From assembly GCF_032854445.1 (NCBI RefSeq), contig NC_088296.1, forward strand, positions 9,954,706-10,018,705: DNA of 64,000 bases, given 5' to 3'. A model generated the notes under the pieces. That model saw only the letters and a list, made by a program, of their open reading frames with translations. It was not told the origin of the DNA and ran no database searches. Numbering within the stretch: the stretch's first letter is position 1; the number at the start of each line of letters is the position of its first letter. Both the position numbers and the translations under genes were made by a program. Origin of the DNA: Liolophura sinensis. Taxonomy: Eukaryota; Mollusca; Polyplacophora; Chitonida; Chitonidae. Shown here in pieces: positions 1 to 10,898 of this stretch.

Positions 1-2
1 GG

Positions 3-1514
3 TCACAGGATCACGTCAAACTCTTGGGGGTAAAACAAAGTGCAAAAAACGCGGCTTCTGTTAACTGGAATGACCGCATCCAGAAGGTCGGCAGCACCCT
101 CAAGGGATGGAGCAAGAGAGGCCTAAGCATTGTTGGGCGAGTCCTTGTGTTAAACTTGCTGGCAATGTCGAAATTGTGGTATGTTGCCTCAGTCTTCGAC
201 TTGCCGACGGATAAGGAGCACACATTAGTTGGGATGTGTCGGGATTTTTTGTGGAAGAGCAAAAAGCCTCTGGTCTCTTCCAAAGTTTGTACCCTCTCCA
301 AGGCAAGTGGAGGTCTAGGCCTCGTAGATATCCCCAAGAAGGTTCAGTCCTTAAAGCTGGCTTTTTTGGAGCGGCTTATGTTGAGTTCGTCTCGGTGGGC
401 TCAGGTAGGCCGGAGGCTTGTGGCGTCGAAAAGTGAACCCCACGCGGTGGTTGATTTTTTCCGGCTGCTTAAAGCTCCAACGCGTTTCAGTTCTCTTCCT
501 CGGTGGTACTTCGACCATCTGAAAACCTTCTTTAAGCTGAAACGGACTGAGGCTGATCCGGTTTCGTGGCAGGAAGCTCTGGATCAGCCTTTGTATGGAA
601 ATCCCCTAATTTTAGGAGAGGGTGGAAGACCCTTGATTCCTGGTAAGACGGCCACGCCCAGTTTCCGGCGATTGTCGGATATTGTGGATGGAGGCACCAG
701 AGTGTGGCTGGTCTTGGAGTCGGTCAATTGGCGTCACCTAGCAGCTGTGCGAAGGGCAATACCGAAGGCATGGTTCAGTCTGCCGGATACTGTCACGAAT
801 CCCAGCCGGACGAGGTATCAGGTTAACCAACAGGACCTTTCTCAGCTTTCCTCCAGGAGATGGTATCAGATCCTTCTGGTGGACAACGACGTAACCCCTG
901 CCGGAGTCCAGAAGTGGCAACAGTTGGGTTGGGTGCCATCGTCCTGGAGGAACTTGTTTTTATCGCTCTGGAAGTCTGGGGTAGACAACCGAGCTAAGGA
1001 GGCTGTTTGGCTGCTGTGGCACAGACAGTGGTGGGTCGGGCATAAGTTAGTCCGAGCAGGACTGTCTGCATCTGCCGACTGTCCTTTGTGCTCGTCTCAA
1101 GACGAGACCGTAGAACACCTTGTGTGGCATTGCCCGGTTGCGTCCAGCATGTGGCAGATGTTGGAACGGACAATTGGGCGCCTCCTTGGACGAGGGTTCT
1201 CGTTCAGCCTGGAAGATGTGTTGTGGGGCGACTTGAGACAAGTGCCTTCTTCATTGAAACCGGTCGTCAGAGATCAGGTGTTTCTTTGTATCTGGTCGAT
1301 TTGGAGGCATCGGTGCTACGTGGTAGCACACAATCACGTGATCGACCATCTTAAGGTGGTGCCCAGCCTTTTCCACAGAGACCTGCAGTACCACTTGCTG
1401 ACTGTTTTTGAACGGCATCGCAGGCTGGGAAAGTTGGCGACATTCAGTACGACCTGGTGTCGCAATTCTATTCTTTGCGTTCTGCGGAACGGCAGGCCCG
1501 TTGTCCAATTTTAA
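3..1514 (+). CDS. LINE ORF2 protein, C-terminal part (partial at 5' end)
   Basis: The reading frame is open from base 3 to the stop at 1512-1514, so this copy shows no break in the visible 503 codons. It covers the region after the reverse-transcriptase core (matching copy B from about 6017 on) and ends with a zinc-binding motif near 1081-1132, seen as CPLC followed by EHLVWHC, typical of the zf-RVT domain at the C terminus of many LINE ORF2 proteins. The homologous stretches of copies B and C carry several frameshifts or stops, so copy A is the least decayed here. Whether its upstream half is also intact cannot be seen. The start codon lies outside the window. Confidence 0.9.
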   Translation, partial: SQDHVKLLGVKQSAKNAASVNWNDRIQKVGSTLKGWSKRGLSIVGRVLVLNLLAMSKLWYVASVFDLPTDKEHTLVGMCRDFLWKSKKPLVSSKVCTLSKASGGLGLVDIPKKVQSLKLAFLERLMLSSSRWAQVGRRLVASKSEPHAVVDFFRLLKAPTRFSSLPRWYFDHLKTFFKLKRTEADPVSWQEALDQPLYGNPLILGEGGRPLIPGKTATPSFRRLSDIVDGGTRVWLVLESVNWRHLAAVRRAIPKAWFSLPDTVTNPSRTRYQVNQQDLSQLSSRRWYQILLVDNDVTPAGVQKWQQLGWVPSSWRNLFLSLWKSGVDNRAKEAVWLLWHRQWWVGHKLVRAGLSASADCPLCSSQDETVEHLVWHCPVASSMWQMLERTIGRLLGRGFSFSLEDVLWGDLRQVPSSLKPVVRDQVFLCIWSIWRHRCYVVAHNHVIDHLKVVPSLFHRDLQYHLLTVFERHRRLGKLATFSTTWCRNSILCVLRNGRPVVQF

Positions 1515-1563
1515 TCTGGCAATTGTTCGTGACCTGGTGTCGTAACTTTACGTTTTCAGCAGT

Positions 1564-1583
1564 TCCGCCTATTCTGAGGCGGA
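1564..1583 (+). other. 3' UTR stem-loop of LINE copy A
   Basis: A perfect 7-bp stem, TCCGCCT/AGGCGGA, encloses a 6-base loop. Copy B keeps it intact, while copy C has changes in both arms. Its role is unknown; it could be an RNA fold in the LINE transcript. Confidence 0.55.
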
Positions 1584-1742
1584 GGTTTTACTGTTAATTT
1601 TAATGGATATTTGTTTCTTGTGTCTGTCCTGGCTCTATCTGTCTGCCGGTTGTGACGTTTTAGTCATATAATGATGGGCTGGTCCTGTCAGTAAGGATGT
1701 AGGTATGTTTTACATACTGCGGACAGATTTGGTTCTGTTTTC

Positions 1743-1763
1743 CCACAGCCTAGATTGCTGTGG
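1743..1763 (+). other. Terminal hairpin of LINE copy A, next to poly(A)
   Basis: CCACAGC, a 7-base loop, then GCTGTGG form a perfect 7-bp stem that ends 5 bases before the poly(A) run. The same hairpin occurs unchanged at 7758-7778 and 13786-13806. In some LINE clades a 3' stem-loop is what the reverse transcriptase recognises; applying that here is inference. Confidence 0.7.
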
Positions 1764-1792
1764 CGTACAAAAAAAAAAAAAAAAAAAAAAAA

Positions 1793-1804
1793 GATAGATA
1801 GATA
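1793..1804. repeat. (GATA)3 junction between LINE copies A and B
   Basis: Twelve bases of GATA repeat separate the poly(A) of copy A from the first element base of copy B. The exact border is ambiguous because copy B begins with GAG. The same 12 bases recur at 7800 and 13821. Confidence 0.9.
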
Positions 1805-2297
1805 GAGCTTTGGAGGTCAGACGTGTTGTCAGATCGCTCCATCTGTCAGGCTTCATTTCTCTGGATTTCCAGTGATTTCTTGTGTGTTTCTGATACTCAC
1901 AGATTTCTCTTGTCACGAGCTATCCATTGAGATAGTTTGTAGTCAGAAATTCTATATTTTTGACTAATTTTTTGACGTTTTGGTGTTTGGCCAGCGTGGC
2001 CGGTGGGCCAGCCCGCGCGGCTTGGCTCAGGCACCAGTTGTCGTGGCCTGTGTTGGAGGCCTATACATGTTACAGCATAGGACAGTGAACAAGGTCAGCT
2101 TGGCCGGTCGAGCGCCATTCATCCCGGGCTAGCAGGGCAAAGCTTTTGTCAATAACAGGCAGCAAATTCGTGCACTCTTGCACGAAGTTTATTGGCCACT
2201 GTTCATTGATCAGTGAAGGGGTTGAGCACACAGTGCAGTACCTGACTGGCCGTCCACACAGTTGGACGTGTCAGCCGGGTAGCTCCTTTGGGCGAGG

Positions 2298-2318
2298 TTT
2301 TTTTTTTTTTTTTTTTTT
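2298..2318 (+). other. Poly(T) tract in LINE 5' UTR
   Basis: A run of 21 T lies 14 bases upstream of the ORF1 ATG. Copy C has a run of the same length at 8311-8331. Homopolymers usually drift, so equal length in two copies implies recent copying or a function. In the transcript it would be poly(U). Confidence 0.75.
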
Positions 2319-2332
2319 GAACCACCACCAGA

Positions 2333-3844
2333 ATGGCTTTCCGCATTAAAAGGCCTCTTAGCCTTAAATTGCGGATTAAAGGCAATATAAAAGCCATTGA
2401 AGTTTATCATGGGTTGCAGGAACGCATCGGCAGCGGACCCAAAGTGTTGAGGGGTTTGGTCCACGTTACTGGCGATCTGTGGAATGTCACTGTTGCCAAT
2501 GAGGAGGTCAAGCAAAAACTGCTTAATGAAGATCTGGTGCTTAATGGGGTAAACTGTCCGGTTTATGAAGTTGAGCAATCCAGAACTTTGGTTAAGGTGA
2601 AGAGCCCCTATGAGATTCCGGATGAACGGATAGGGGCTGCTCTCAAACAGTTTGGAACGGTGCACTCTGTCGAACGAGAATGCTACCTGTTCGACAGAAC
2701 CTTGCAAAATGGGGTTAGGAGAGTATGGATGAGCAACATTTCGTCCACCATTCCTGAAGCCATATGGGTGGGAGCATCTTTTCGGTTACCAGTCTGGTAC
2801 AGAGGGCAAGTGCGAGCTTGTCACCTGTGCCAGGCAACAGACCACGTCAAAAATGACTGCCCACTGAGAAACAAATGTTTGATTTGCAAGCAAGAAGGTC
2901 ATTTTCAAAAGAATTGTCCTCAAGATCTGGACACTGAGAGTAGCGACAATGGGACAAGTAGTGGAGATGAAGATGACATCGCAGTTGCGATGGATGATAG
3001 TGGTAATAAGGGCGACGAGGATATGAAAAATGATGATCATGACAATGAGCAGGGAGATAATGACAGAAAGGTTGACAGTGATGATGACACGGATGATAGT
3101 AATGAGGCTGAGGATGATTGTGAAATGGTGAATGGGGATACGAATGGTGGACAGGAGAGTAGCAATGATGTAGTGGGTAATGATGATAAAAATGAGGTGA
3201 ATGAGGCAGAGGACGGGAATGATAAAGATGCTATGGATAATGGTAAGGATGGGCTGGAGGGTGGTAGCAATGGAGAGGGTAAAGAGGAGGAAAATGATGT
3301 GGACAAAAATGCAGATGATGGTATTTCATCAGTTTCTAGCCAGGTCAAACAGGAGGAAGTATCGTTGCGTTTCACTGAACCGTTGGTTCCGTACAGCTCG
3401 ACCGGTCAGTCTCACGAGCAAGACTCTTCACAAGACTTGTGGAGTCAGTCATTTACCTTTTCCCAGCCAGTTGCAAAACAAGATATAAATGAGTCCTTAT
3501 GGAGCACCGCTTCAGAGGCCATTTTTGTAGACACCTCAAAAGACCAAGTTAGCGGCATTGAAGCCTCTGGATCGGTTATCCCCATGGACGACACGACGTC
3601 GGAAATGGAGGATTCCGTTCCGGGAGAAGACCTAGACGAGTCAATGCCGGCATACGCTAACGATCAAGGCGAGGTTTTAGTCCCTGTCTCCACTTCTTTA
3701 GGAATCCATTATCGGACCATGCGCCGCGACTCAAAAATTGAGAAAGTCAGGAAACAGAGGAAAGTCATTTACCTGTCCCAGGAGGACTTTGCTGCACGCA
3801 AGGCTGCCCTGTACAAGAAGTCGAGAAATACAAAACTTAAATAG
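2333..3844 (+). CDS. LINE ORF1 protein (zinc-knuckle RNA-binding), copy B, intact
   Basis: The frame encodes 503 residues from an ATG in good context (agaATGG). Residues about 40-150 resemble the RNA-recognition-like part of such ORF1 proteins. Two CCHC knuckles follow: C163, C166, H171, C176 and C182, C185, H190, C195. Residues about 200-340 are a low-complexity acidic stretch rich in Asp, Glu and Asn. The C-terminal part is Ser/Thr-rich and ends in a basic segment. ORF1 proteins of this type bind their own RNA to form the particle used for retrotransposition. The stop lies 7 bases before the ORF2 ATG, so ORF2 is probably translated by reinitiation or a similar route. Confidence 0.88.
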   Translation: MAFRIKRPLSLKLRIKGNIKAIEVYHGLQERIGSGPKVLRGLVHVTGDLWNVTVANEEVKQKLLNEDLVLNGVNCPVYEVEQSRTLVKVKSPYEIPDERIGAALKQFGTVHSVERECYLFDRTLQNGVRRVWMSNISSTIPEAIWVGASFRLPVWYRGQVRACHLCQATDHVKNDCPLRNKCLICKQEGHFQKNCPQDLDTESSDNGTSSGDEDDIAVAMDDSGNKGDEDMKNDDHDNEQGDNDRKVDSDDDTDDSNEAEDDCEMVNGDTNGGQESSNDVVGNDDKNEVNEAEDGNDKDAMDNGKDGLEGGSNGEGKEEENDVDKNADDGISSVSSQVKQEEVSLRFTEPLVPYSSTGQSHEQDSSQDLWSQSFTFSQPVAKQDINESLWSTASEAIFVDTSKDQVSGIEASGSVIPMDDTTSEMEDSVPGEDLDESMPAYANDQGEVLVPVSTSLGIHYRTMRRDSKIEKVRKQRKVIYLSQEDFAARKAALYKKSRNTKLK

Positions 3845-3851
3845 ATCCATA

Positions 3852-6800
3852 ATGGCTCTGAATGTTGTCACACTAAATTGTCAGGGTTTGCTTTCGGACT
3901 GGAAGCAATTTTCCCTTGGCCATACCTTCAGGTCATTAAAAGCAGATGTTGCTTTTCTACAAGAGACGCATTTTACTGACGTCAATGACGTAACCCGGTT
4001 TGAAACAGCTGTGAAAGGGAAAGTCTTTTCCTCTTCCGGCTCGAATCATAGAGCGGGCACGGCTATTGTGTTTCTTGCTTCTTTCCTCGCCTCGGGGACC
4101 ATAGTGTCATCTGTCACTGATCCCGGTGGTCGTTGGGTCAAGGTTGAGGCGGAGTATTCAGGCTTTGATTTTACGTTTGTCGCCGTACATGCACCAACAT
4201 ATGTTCCTGACCGTCGTCGGTTTTTCCATGGTCTAGAAAGAGTTCTGGGTGATTCAAACACCAACGTCTTCCTGGCCGGAGATTTCAATTGTGTCTTAAA
4301 TCCTCTAATAGATAGGCGAAGCACGGCCGCGGTAGCTTCTGATTCGTCTACTGCTCCCTTGGCAACTTTGATTAAAACATATTCTCTGTCGGATACTTTC
4401 AGGTTCCTTCATCCTGATGCCACATGAACCCACTGCCATGTCTGATCATACTATGGTCACAGCCAAATTTGATTCAGGGGATTGGGTAGAGAAAGGTCCG
4501 GGGTTCTGGAAGCTCAACGTCAGCCTTTTGAATGACGAAGAGTTTCACAAGAACATGCGAGATTATTTTGCCTCTTGGATGTCAGAGAGGGATTCTTTTA
4601 GGTCTGCTGCTGAATCCTGGGAGGAGGGCAAATCTGGGCTTAAGCGGGTGGCACTGTCGTACAGTAAGGCTAGGGCACGTCGCCGTAAACGGGCTCAACG
4701 TAAACTCCTAAAGGATTACAACAAGGTCTCTAAAAGAATTAGTGATGGGGAGACCCATCTAGTTGACTTGTTGGAAGGTCTAAAACGTAAAGTGCGGGCT
4801 GGTGAGCAACAGGCTTATAAAGCAGCCGCCGTTCGTGCCAGAGTCAAGTGGCAGGTGGAAGGCGAGAACCCCACTCGCTATTTCTGTTCTTTGGAGAAGT
4901 CGCGTGCTACTGAAAAACTTATCCGCGAAGTAGCAACTCCTGATGGCCGTTCAGTCCGGTCCACCGAGGATTTATTGCAGGCCACATGCGATTTCTACCA
5001 GAGCCTCTTCACCTCAGAGGGAGTTGAGAGAAATTGCATGGAGGAGTTGATCTCCCAGATCTCCCAGATCTTGCCTCCTCAGGAGGCCGCGATCTGTGAA
5101 CAGCCGTTCACTTTGGAAGAGCTGCACTCTGCAGCAAAGTCCATGACGCTGAACAAGTCCCCAGGTATCGATGGTCTTCCTGTCCAACTGTATTTGGCTT
5201 TCTGGGATGTCCTAGGCCCTATCCTGCTGGACGTTGCCAACGAGGCTTTTGAGCAGGGTGAGTTAACCAATTCAATGCAGCAGGCTCTTGTCAGGCTCGT
5301 TCACAAGTGGGGGCCAAAAGAGGACCTGCGGAATTGGAGGCCGATTTCACTCTTGTGTGCCGATTATAAGATCATTACGAAGGCGCTAACCCGCAGACTT
5401 GGATCCGTGATGGGCCTTGTTGTTCACAGTGATCAGACCTGTTCTGTGCCAGGGAGGTCAATCCTCACCAATAGCTTCCTTGTTCGGGACCTTATAGAGC
5501 TGGTCGAACACGAGGATATCGAGGCGGCAATCATAAGCCTTGATAACGAGAAGGCTTTTGATCGTTTGGAATGGGCTTTTATGCACAAAGTGTTGGAGCG
5601 GATGGGGTTCGGGCCTGTTTTTTGTAAATGGATCCGGCTTCTTTACAAGTCTCCTGTTAGTCGTGTAATGGTGAATGGTTTTATTGGTGACCCTGTTCTC
5701 CTCGAGCGTGGAGTTCGCCAGGGCTGTCCTCTGTCTCCCCTGCTTTACATTCTGGCCGCAGAGGTTCTTCGGGTGGTTGTGAGGTCTTCTGACATGAAGG
5801 GAGTGAGAGTCCCTGATGTCGAAGAACCGATCAAAATCTCCCAGTATGCCGACGACGCATCTCTCTTCGTTGGAGATGATGAAGACTTCCACATTGCTGA
5901 GGCGATCTTGAACAAGTACCAGAAAGCATCTGGCTGCAAAGTCAACAGATCCAAGTCAAAAGGGTTATTCTTGGGTGCTTGGAGGGGTCGTGCTGATACA
6001 CCTTTGGGTATTGAATGGTCACAAGATCACGTCAAACTCTTGGGGGTAAAACAAGGTGCAAAAAACGCGGCTTCTGTTAACTGGAATGACCGCATCCAGA
6101 AGGTCGGCAGCACCCTCAAGGGATGGAGCAAGAGAGGCCTAAGCATTGTTGGGCGAGTCCTTGTGTTAAACTTGCTGGCAATGTCGAAATTGTGGTATGT
6201 TGCCTCAGTTTTTGACTTGCCGGCGGATAAGGAGAACACATTAGTTGGGATGTGTCGGGATTTTTTGTGGAAGAGTAAAAAGCCTCTGGTCTCTTCCAAA
6301 GTTTGTACCCTCCCCAAGGCAAGTGGAGGTCTAGGCCTCGTAGATATCCCCAAGAAGGTTCAGTCCTTAAAGCTGGCCTTTTTGGAGCGGCTTATGTTGA
6401 GTTCGTCTCGGTGGGCTCAGGTAGGCCGGAGGCTTGTGGCGTCGAAAAGTGAACCCCACGCTGTGGTTGACTTTTTTCCGGCTGCTTAAAGCTCCAACGC
6501 GTTTCAGTTCTCTTCCTCGGTGGTACTTCGACCATCTGAAAACCTTCTTTAAGCTGAAACGGACTGAGGCTGATCCGGTTCGTGGCAGGAAGCTCTGGAT
6601 CAGCCTTTGTATGGAAATCCCCTAATTTTAGGAGAGGGTGGAAGACCCTTGATGCCTGGTAAGACGGCCACGCCCAGTTTCCGGCGATTGTCGGATATTG
6701 TGGATGGAGGCACCAGAGTGTGGCTGGTCTTGGAGTCCGTCAATTGGCGTCACCTAGCAGCTGTGCGAAGGGCAATACCGAAGCATGGTTCAGTCTGCTG

Positions 6801-7529
6801 GATACTGTAACGAATCCCAGCCGGACGAGGTATCAGGTTAACCAACAGGACCTTTCTCAGCTTTCCTCCAGGAGATGGTATCAGATCCTTCTGGTGGACA
6901 ACGACGTAACCTCTGCCGGAGTCCAGAAGTGGCAACAGTTGGGTTCGTGCCATCGTCCTGGAGGAACTTGTTTTTATCGCTCTGGAAGTCTGGGGTAGAC
7001 AACCGAGCTAAGGAGGCTGTTTGGCTGCTGTGGCACAGACAGTGGGTGGGTCGGGCATAAGTTAGTCCGAGCAGGACTGTCTGTATCTGCCGACTGTCCT
7101 TTGTGCTCGTCTCAAGACGAGACCGTAGAACACCTTGTGTGGCATTGCCCGGTTGCGTCCAGCATGTGGCAGATGTTGGAACGGACGATTGGGCGCGTCC
7201 TCGGACGAGGGTTCTCGTTCAGCCTGGAAGATGTGTTGTGGGGCGACTTGAGACAAATGCCTTCTTCATTGAAACCGGTCGTCAGAGATCAGGTGTTTCT
7301 TTGTATCTGGTCAATTTGGAGGCATCGGTGCTACGTGGTAGCACACAATCACGTCATCGACCATCTTAAGGTGGTGCCCAGCCTTTTCCACAGGGACCTG
7401 CAGTACCACTTGCTGACTGTTTTTGAACGGCATCGCAGGCTGGGAAAGTTGGCGACATTCAAGACCACCTGGTGTCGCAATTCTATTCTTTGTGTTCTGC
7501 GGAACGGCAGGCCCGTTGTCCAATTTTAA
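3852..7529 (+). pseudogene. LINE ORF2 (endonuclease-reverse transcriptase), copy B, broken
   Basis: The frame opens at ATG 3852 with an APE-type endonuclease: LNCQG at the start, FLQET with the catalytic Glu, and GDFN. A 98-base deletion at about 4421 then removes the conserved SRLDRVY region and shifts the frame; the last endonuclease motif, SDH, is already in the new frame. That frame (4417-6489) carries the reverse transcriptase, including FDRLEW, GVRQGCPLSPLLY and the catalytic YADD at 5845-5856. An extra T near 6475 ends it, and further single-base gains or losses follow near 6580, 6782, 6945 and 7045. The last 142 codons, with the zinc motif, are open again (7101-7529). Confidence 0.9.
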
Positions 7530-7757
7530 TCTGGCAATTGTTCGTGACCTGGTGTCATGACTTCACGTTTTCAGCAGTTCCGCCTATTCTGAGGCGGAAG
7601 TTTTACTGTAAATTTTAATGGATATTTGTTTCTTGTGTCTGTCCTGGCTCTATCTGTCTGCCGGTTGTGACGTTTTAGTCATATAATGATGGGCTGGTCC
7701 TGTTAGTAAGGATGTAGGTATGTTTTACATACCGCGGACAGACTTGGTTCTGTTTTC

Positions 7758-7778
7758 CCACAGCCTAGATTGCTGTGG
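7758..7778 (+). other. Terminal hairpin of LINE copy B
   Basis: The same perfect 7-bp stem and 7-base loop as in copy A, ending 5 bases before the poly(A) at 7784. Confidence 0.7.
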
Positions 7779-7799
7779 CGTACAAAAAAAAAAAAAAAA

Positions 7800-7811
7800 G
7801 ATAGATAGATA
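7800..7811. repeat. (GATA)3 junction between LINE copies B and C
   Basis: Poly(A) of copy B, then three GATA units, then the 5' end of copy C. It is identical in structure to the junction at 1793. Confidence 0.9.
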
Positions 7812-8345
7812 GAGCTTTGGAGGTCAGACGTGTTGTCAGATCGCTCCATCTGTCAGGTTCCATTTTTCTGGATTTCCAGTGATTTCTTGTGTGTTTGTGA
7901 TACTCACAGATTTCTCTTGTCAAGAGCTATCCATTGAGATAGTTTGTAGTCAGAAATTCTATATTTTTGACTAATTTTTTGACGTTTTGGTGTTTGGCCA
8001 GCGTGGCCGGTGGGCCAGCCCGCGCGGCTTGGCTCAGGCACCAGTTGTCGTGGCCTGTGTTGGAGGCCTATACAGGTTACAGCATAGGACAGTGAACAAG
8101 GTCAGCTTGGCCGGTCGAGCGCCATTCATCCCGGGCTAGCAGGGCACACAAAGGCTTTTGTCAATAACAGGCAGCAAATTCGTGCACTCTTGCACGAAGT
8201 TTATTGGCCACTGTTCATTGATCAGTGAAGGGGTTGAGCACACAGTGCAGTACCTGACTGGCGGCCAACACAGTTGGACGTGTCAGCCGGGTAGCGCCTT
8301 TGGGCGAGGGTTTTTTTTTTTTTTTTTTTTTGAACCACCACCAGA

Positions 8346-9377
8346 ATGGCTTTCCGGATTAAAAGGCCTCTTAGCCTTAAATTGCGGATTAAAGGCAATA
8401 TAAAAGCCATTGAAGTTTTCCATGGGTTGCAGGAACGCATCGGCAGCGGACCCAAAGTGTTGAGGGGTTTGGTCCACGTTACTGGGGATCTGTGGAATGT
8501 CACTGTTGCCAATGAGGAGGTCAAGCAAAAACTGCTTAATGAAGATCTGGTGCTTAATGGAGTAAACTATCCGGTTTATGAAGTTGAGCAATCCAGAACT
8601 TTGGTTAAGGTGAAGAGCCCCTATGAGATTCCGGATGAACGGATAGGGGCTGCTCTCAAACAGTTTGGAACGGTGCACTCTGTCGAACGAGAATGCTACC
8701 TGTTCGACATAACCTTGCAAAATGGGGTTAGGAGAATATGGATGAGCAACATTTCGTCCACCATTCCTGAAGCCATATGGGTGGGAGCATCTTTTCGGTT
8801 ACCAGTCTGGTACAAAGGGCAGGTGCGAGCTTGTCACCTGTGCCAGGCGACAGACCATCTCAAAAATGACTGCCCACTGAGAAACAAATGTTTGATTTGC
8901 AAGCAAGAAGGTCATTTTCAAAAGAATTGTCCTCAAGATCTGGACACTGAGAGTAGCGACAATGGGACAAGTAGCGGAGATGAAGATGACATCGCAGTTG
9001 CGATGGATGATAGTCGTAATAAGGACGACGAGGATATGAAAAATGATGATCATGACAATGAGCAGGGAGATAATGACAGAAAGGATGACAGTGATGATGA
9101 CACGGATGATAGTAATGAGGCTGAGGATGATTGTGAAATGGTGAATGGGGATACGGATGGTGGACAGGAGAGTAGCAATGATGTAGTGGGTAATGATGAT
9201 AAAAATGAGGTGAATGAGGCAGAGGACGGGAATGATAAAGATGCTATGGATAATGGTAAGGACGGGCAGGAGGGTGGTAGGAATGAAGGGGGTAAAGAGG
9301 AGGAAAATGATGTGGACAACAATGCAGATAATGGTACTTCATCAGTTTCTAGCCAGGTCAAACAGGAGGAAGTATAG
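8346..9377 (+). pseudogene. LINE ORF1, copy C, truncated by a stop
   Basis: It matches ORF1 of copy B closely and keeps both CCHC knuckles and the acidic region, but a TCG-to-TAG change ends it at codon 344 instead of 503. The same frame reopens immediately after the stop. The product would still have the RNA-binding part but lack the Ser/Thr-rich and basic C-terminal segment. Confidence 0.88.
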
Positions 9378-10898
9378 TTGAGTTTCACTGAACCGTTGGT
9401 TCCGTACAGCTCGACCGGTCAGTCTCCCGAGCAAGACTCTTCACAAGACTTGTGGAGTCAGTCATTTACCTTTTCCCAGCCAATTGCAAAACAAGATATA
9501 AATGAGTCCTTATGGAGCACCGCTTCAGAGGCCATTTTTGTAGACACCTCAAAAGACCAAGTTAGCGGCATTGAAGCCTCTGGATCGGTTATCCCCATGG
9601 ACGACACGACGTCGGAAATGGAGGATTCCGTTCCGGGAGAAGACCTAGACGAGTCAATGCCGGCATTCGCTAACGATCAAGGCGAGGTTTTAGTCCCTGT
9701 CTCCGCGACTCAAAAATTGAGAAATTCAGGAAACAGAGGAAAGTCATTTACCTGTCCCAGGAGGACTTTGCTGCACGCAAGGCTGCCCTGTACAAGAAGT
9801 CGAGAAAAACAAAACTTAAATAGATCCATAATGGCTCTGAATGTTGTCTCACTAAATTGTCAGGGTTTGCTTTCGGACTGGAAGCAATTTTCCCTTGGCC
9901 ATACCTTCAGGTCATTAAAAGCAGATGTTGTTTTTCTACAAGAGACGCATTTTACTGACGTCAATGACGTAACCCGGTTTGAAACAGCTGTGAAAGGGAA
10001 AGTCTTTTCCTCTTCCGGCTCGAATCATAGAGCGGGCACGGCTATTGTCTTTCTTGCTCCTTTCCTCGCCTCGGGGACCATAGTGTCATCTGTCACTGAT
10101 CCCGGTGGTCGTTGGGTCAAGGTTGAGGCGGAGTATTCAGGCTTTGATTTTACGTTTGTCGCCGTACATGCACCAACATATGTTCCTGACCGTCGTCGGT
10201 TTTTCCAAGGTCTAGAAAGTGTTCTGGGTGATTCAAACACCAACGTCTTCCTGGCCGGCGATTTCAATTGCGTCTTAGATCCCCTAATAGATAGGCGAAG
10301 CACGGCCGCGGTAGCTTCTGATTCGTCTACTGCTCCTTTGGCAACTTTGATAAAAACATATTCTCTGTCGGATACTTTTAGGTTCCTTCATCCTGATGCC
10401 CATGAATACACTTGGACCTCGCCAACTGGTGCGCACTCTTCGCGTCTGGATAGAGTGTATTGTAGCAAGGATCTCCTTGGACATCTGGTTCATGCAGGTC
10501 ATGAACCCACTGCCATGTCTGATCATACTATGGTCACAGCCAAATTTGATTCAGGGGATTGGGTAGAGAAAGGTCCGGAGTTCTGGAAGCTCAACGTCAG
10601 CCTTTTGAATGACGAAGAGTTTCACAAGAACATGCAAGATTATTTTGCTGCTTGGATGTCAGAGAGGGATTCTTTTAGGTCTGCTGCTGAATCCTGGGAG
10701 GAGGGCAAATCTGGGCTTAAGCGGCTGGCACTGTCGTACAGTAAGGCTAGGGCACGTCGTCGTAAACGGGCTCAACGTAAACTGCTGAAGGATTACAACA
10801 AGGTCTCTAAACGAGTTAGTGATGGGGCGACCAATCTAGTTGACCTGTTGGAAGGTCTAAAACGTAAAGTGCGGGCTGGTGAGCAAAAAGGCTTATAA
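9378..10898 (+). pseudogene. Fused frame: end of LINE ORF1 joined to ORF2 endonuclease, copy C
   Basis: After the premature ORF1 stop, the frame stays open for 506 codons. A 34-base deletion near 9706, relative to copy B, moves the ORF1 C-terminal coding sequence into the ORF2 frame, so ORF1 remnant, ORF2 ATG (9831) and the whole endonuclease domain are contiguous. The endonuclease keeps QET, GDFN, SRLDRVY and SDH, unlike copy B. An extra A near 10885 ends the frame before the reverse transcriptase. I regard this as decay, not a functional fusion. Confidence 0.8.

Larger units (their letters stand above)
1..1792 (+). mobile_element. LINE copy A, 3' part (L1/Tx1-like non-LTR retrotransposon)
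   Basis: This is the 3' end of the same element that is complete in the next two copies. The window edge, not necessarily a real truncation, cuts it in the reverse-transcriptase half of ORF2. It contains the end of ORF2, a 3' UTR of about 254 bases, a terminal hairpin at 1743-1763 and a run of 24 A at 1769-1792. It is followed directly by (GATA)3 and then the 5' end of copy B in the same orientation. The clade is inferred from the ORF1/ORF2 layout and motifs in the neighbouring copies. Confidence 0.93.
1805..7799 (+). mobile_element. LINE copy B, near full length (about 6.0 kb)
   Basis: The order is: 5' UTR (1805-2332) with a 21-base poly(T) tract at 2298-2318, ORF1 (2333-3844), ORF2 remnants (3852-7529), 3' UTR with hairpins, and 16 A at 7784-7799. 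ORF1 with two CCHC knuckles and ORF2 with an APE-type endonuclease and reverse transcriptase place it in the L1/Tx1 group as I know it. ORF1 is intact; ORF2 has a 98-base deletion and several single-base frameshifts, so the copy is unlikely to be autonomous. Confidence 0.92.

Noticed and set aside
3037-3375. Minus-strand Ser/Leu-rich open frame
   Set aside because: It is the shadow of the acidic repeat-like region of LINE ORF1; copy C shows the same shadow at 9050-9388.
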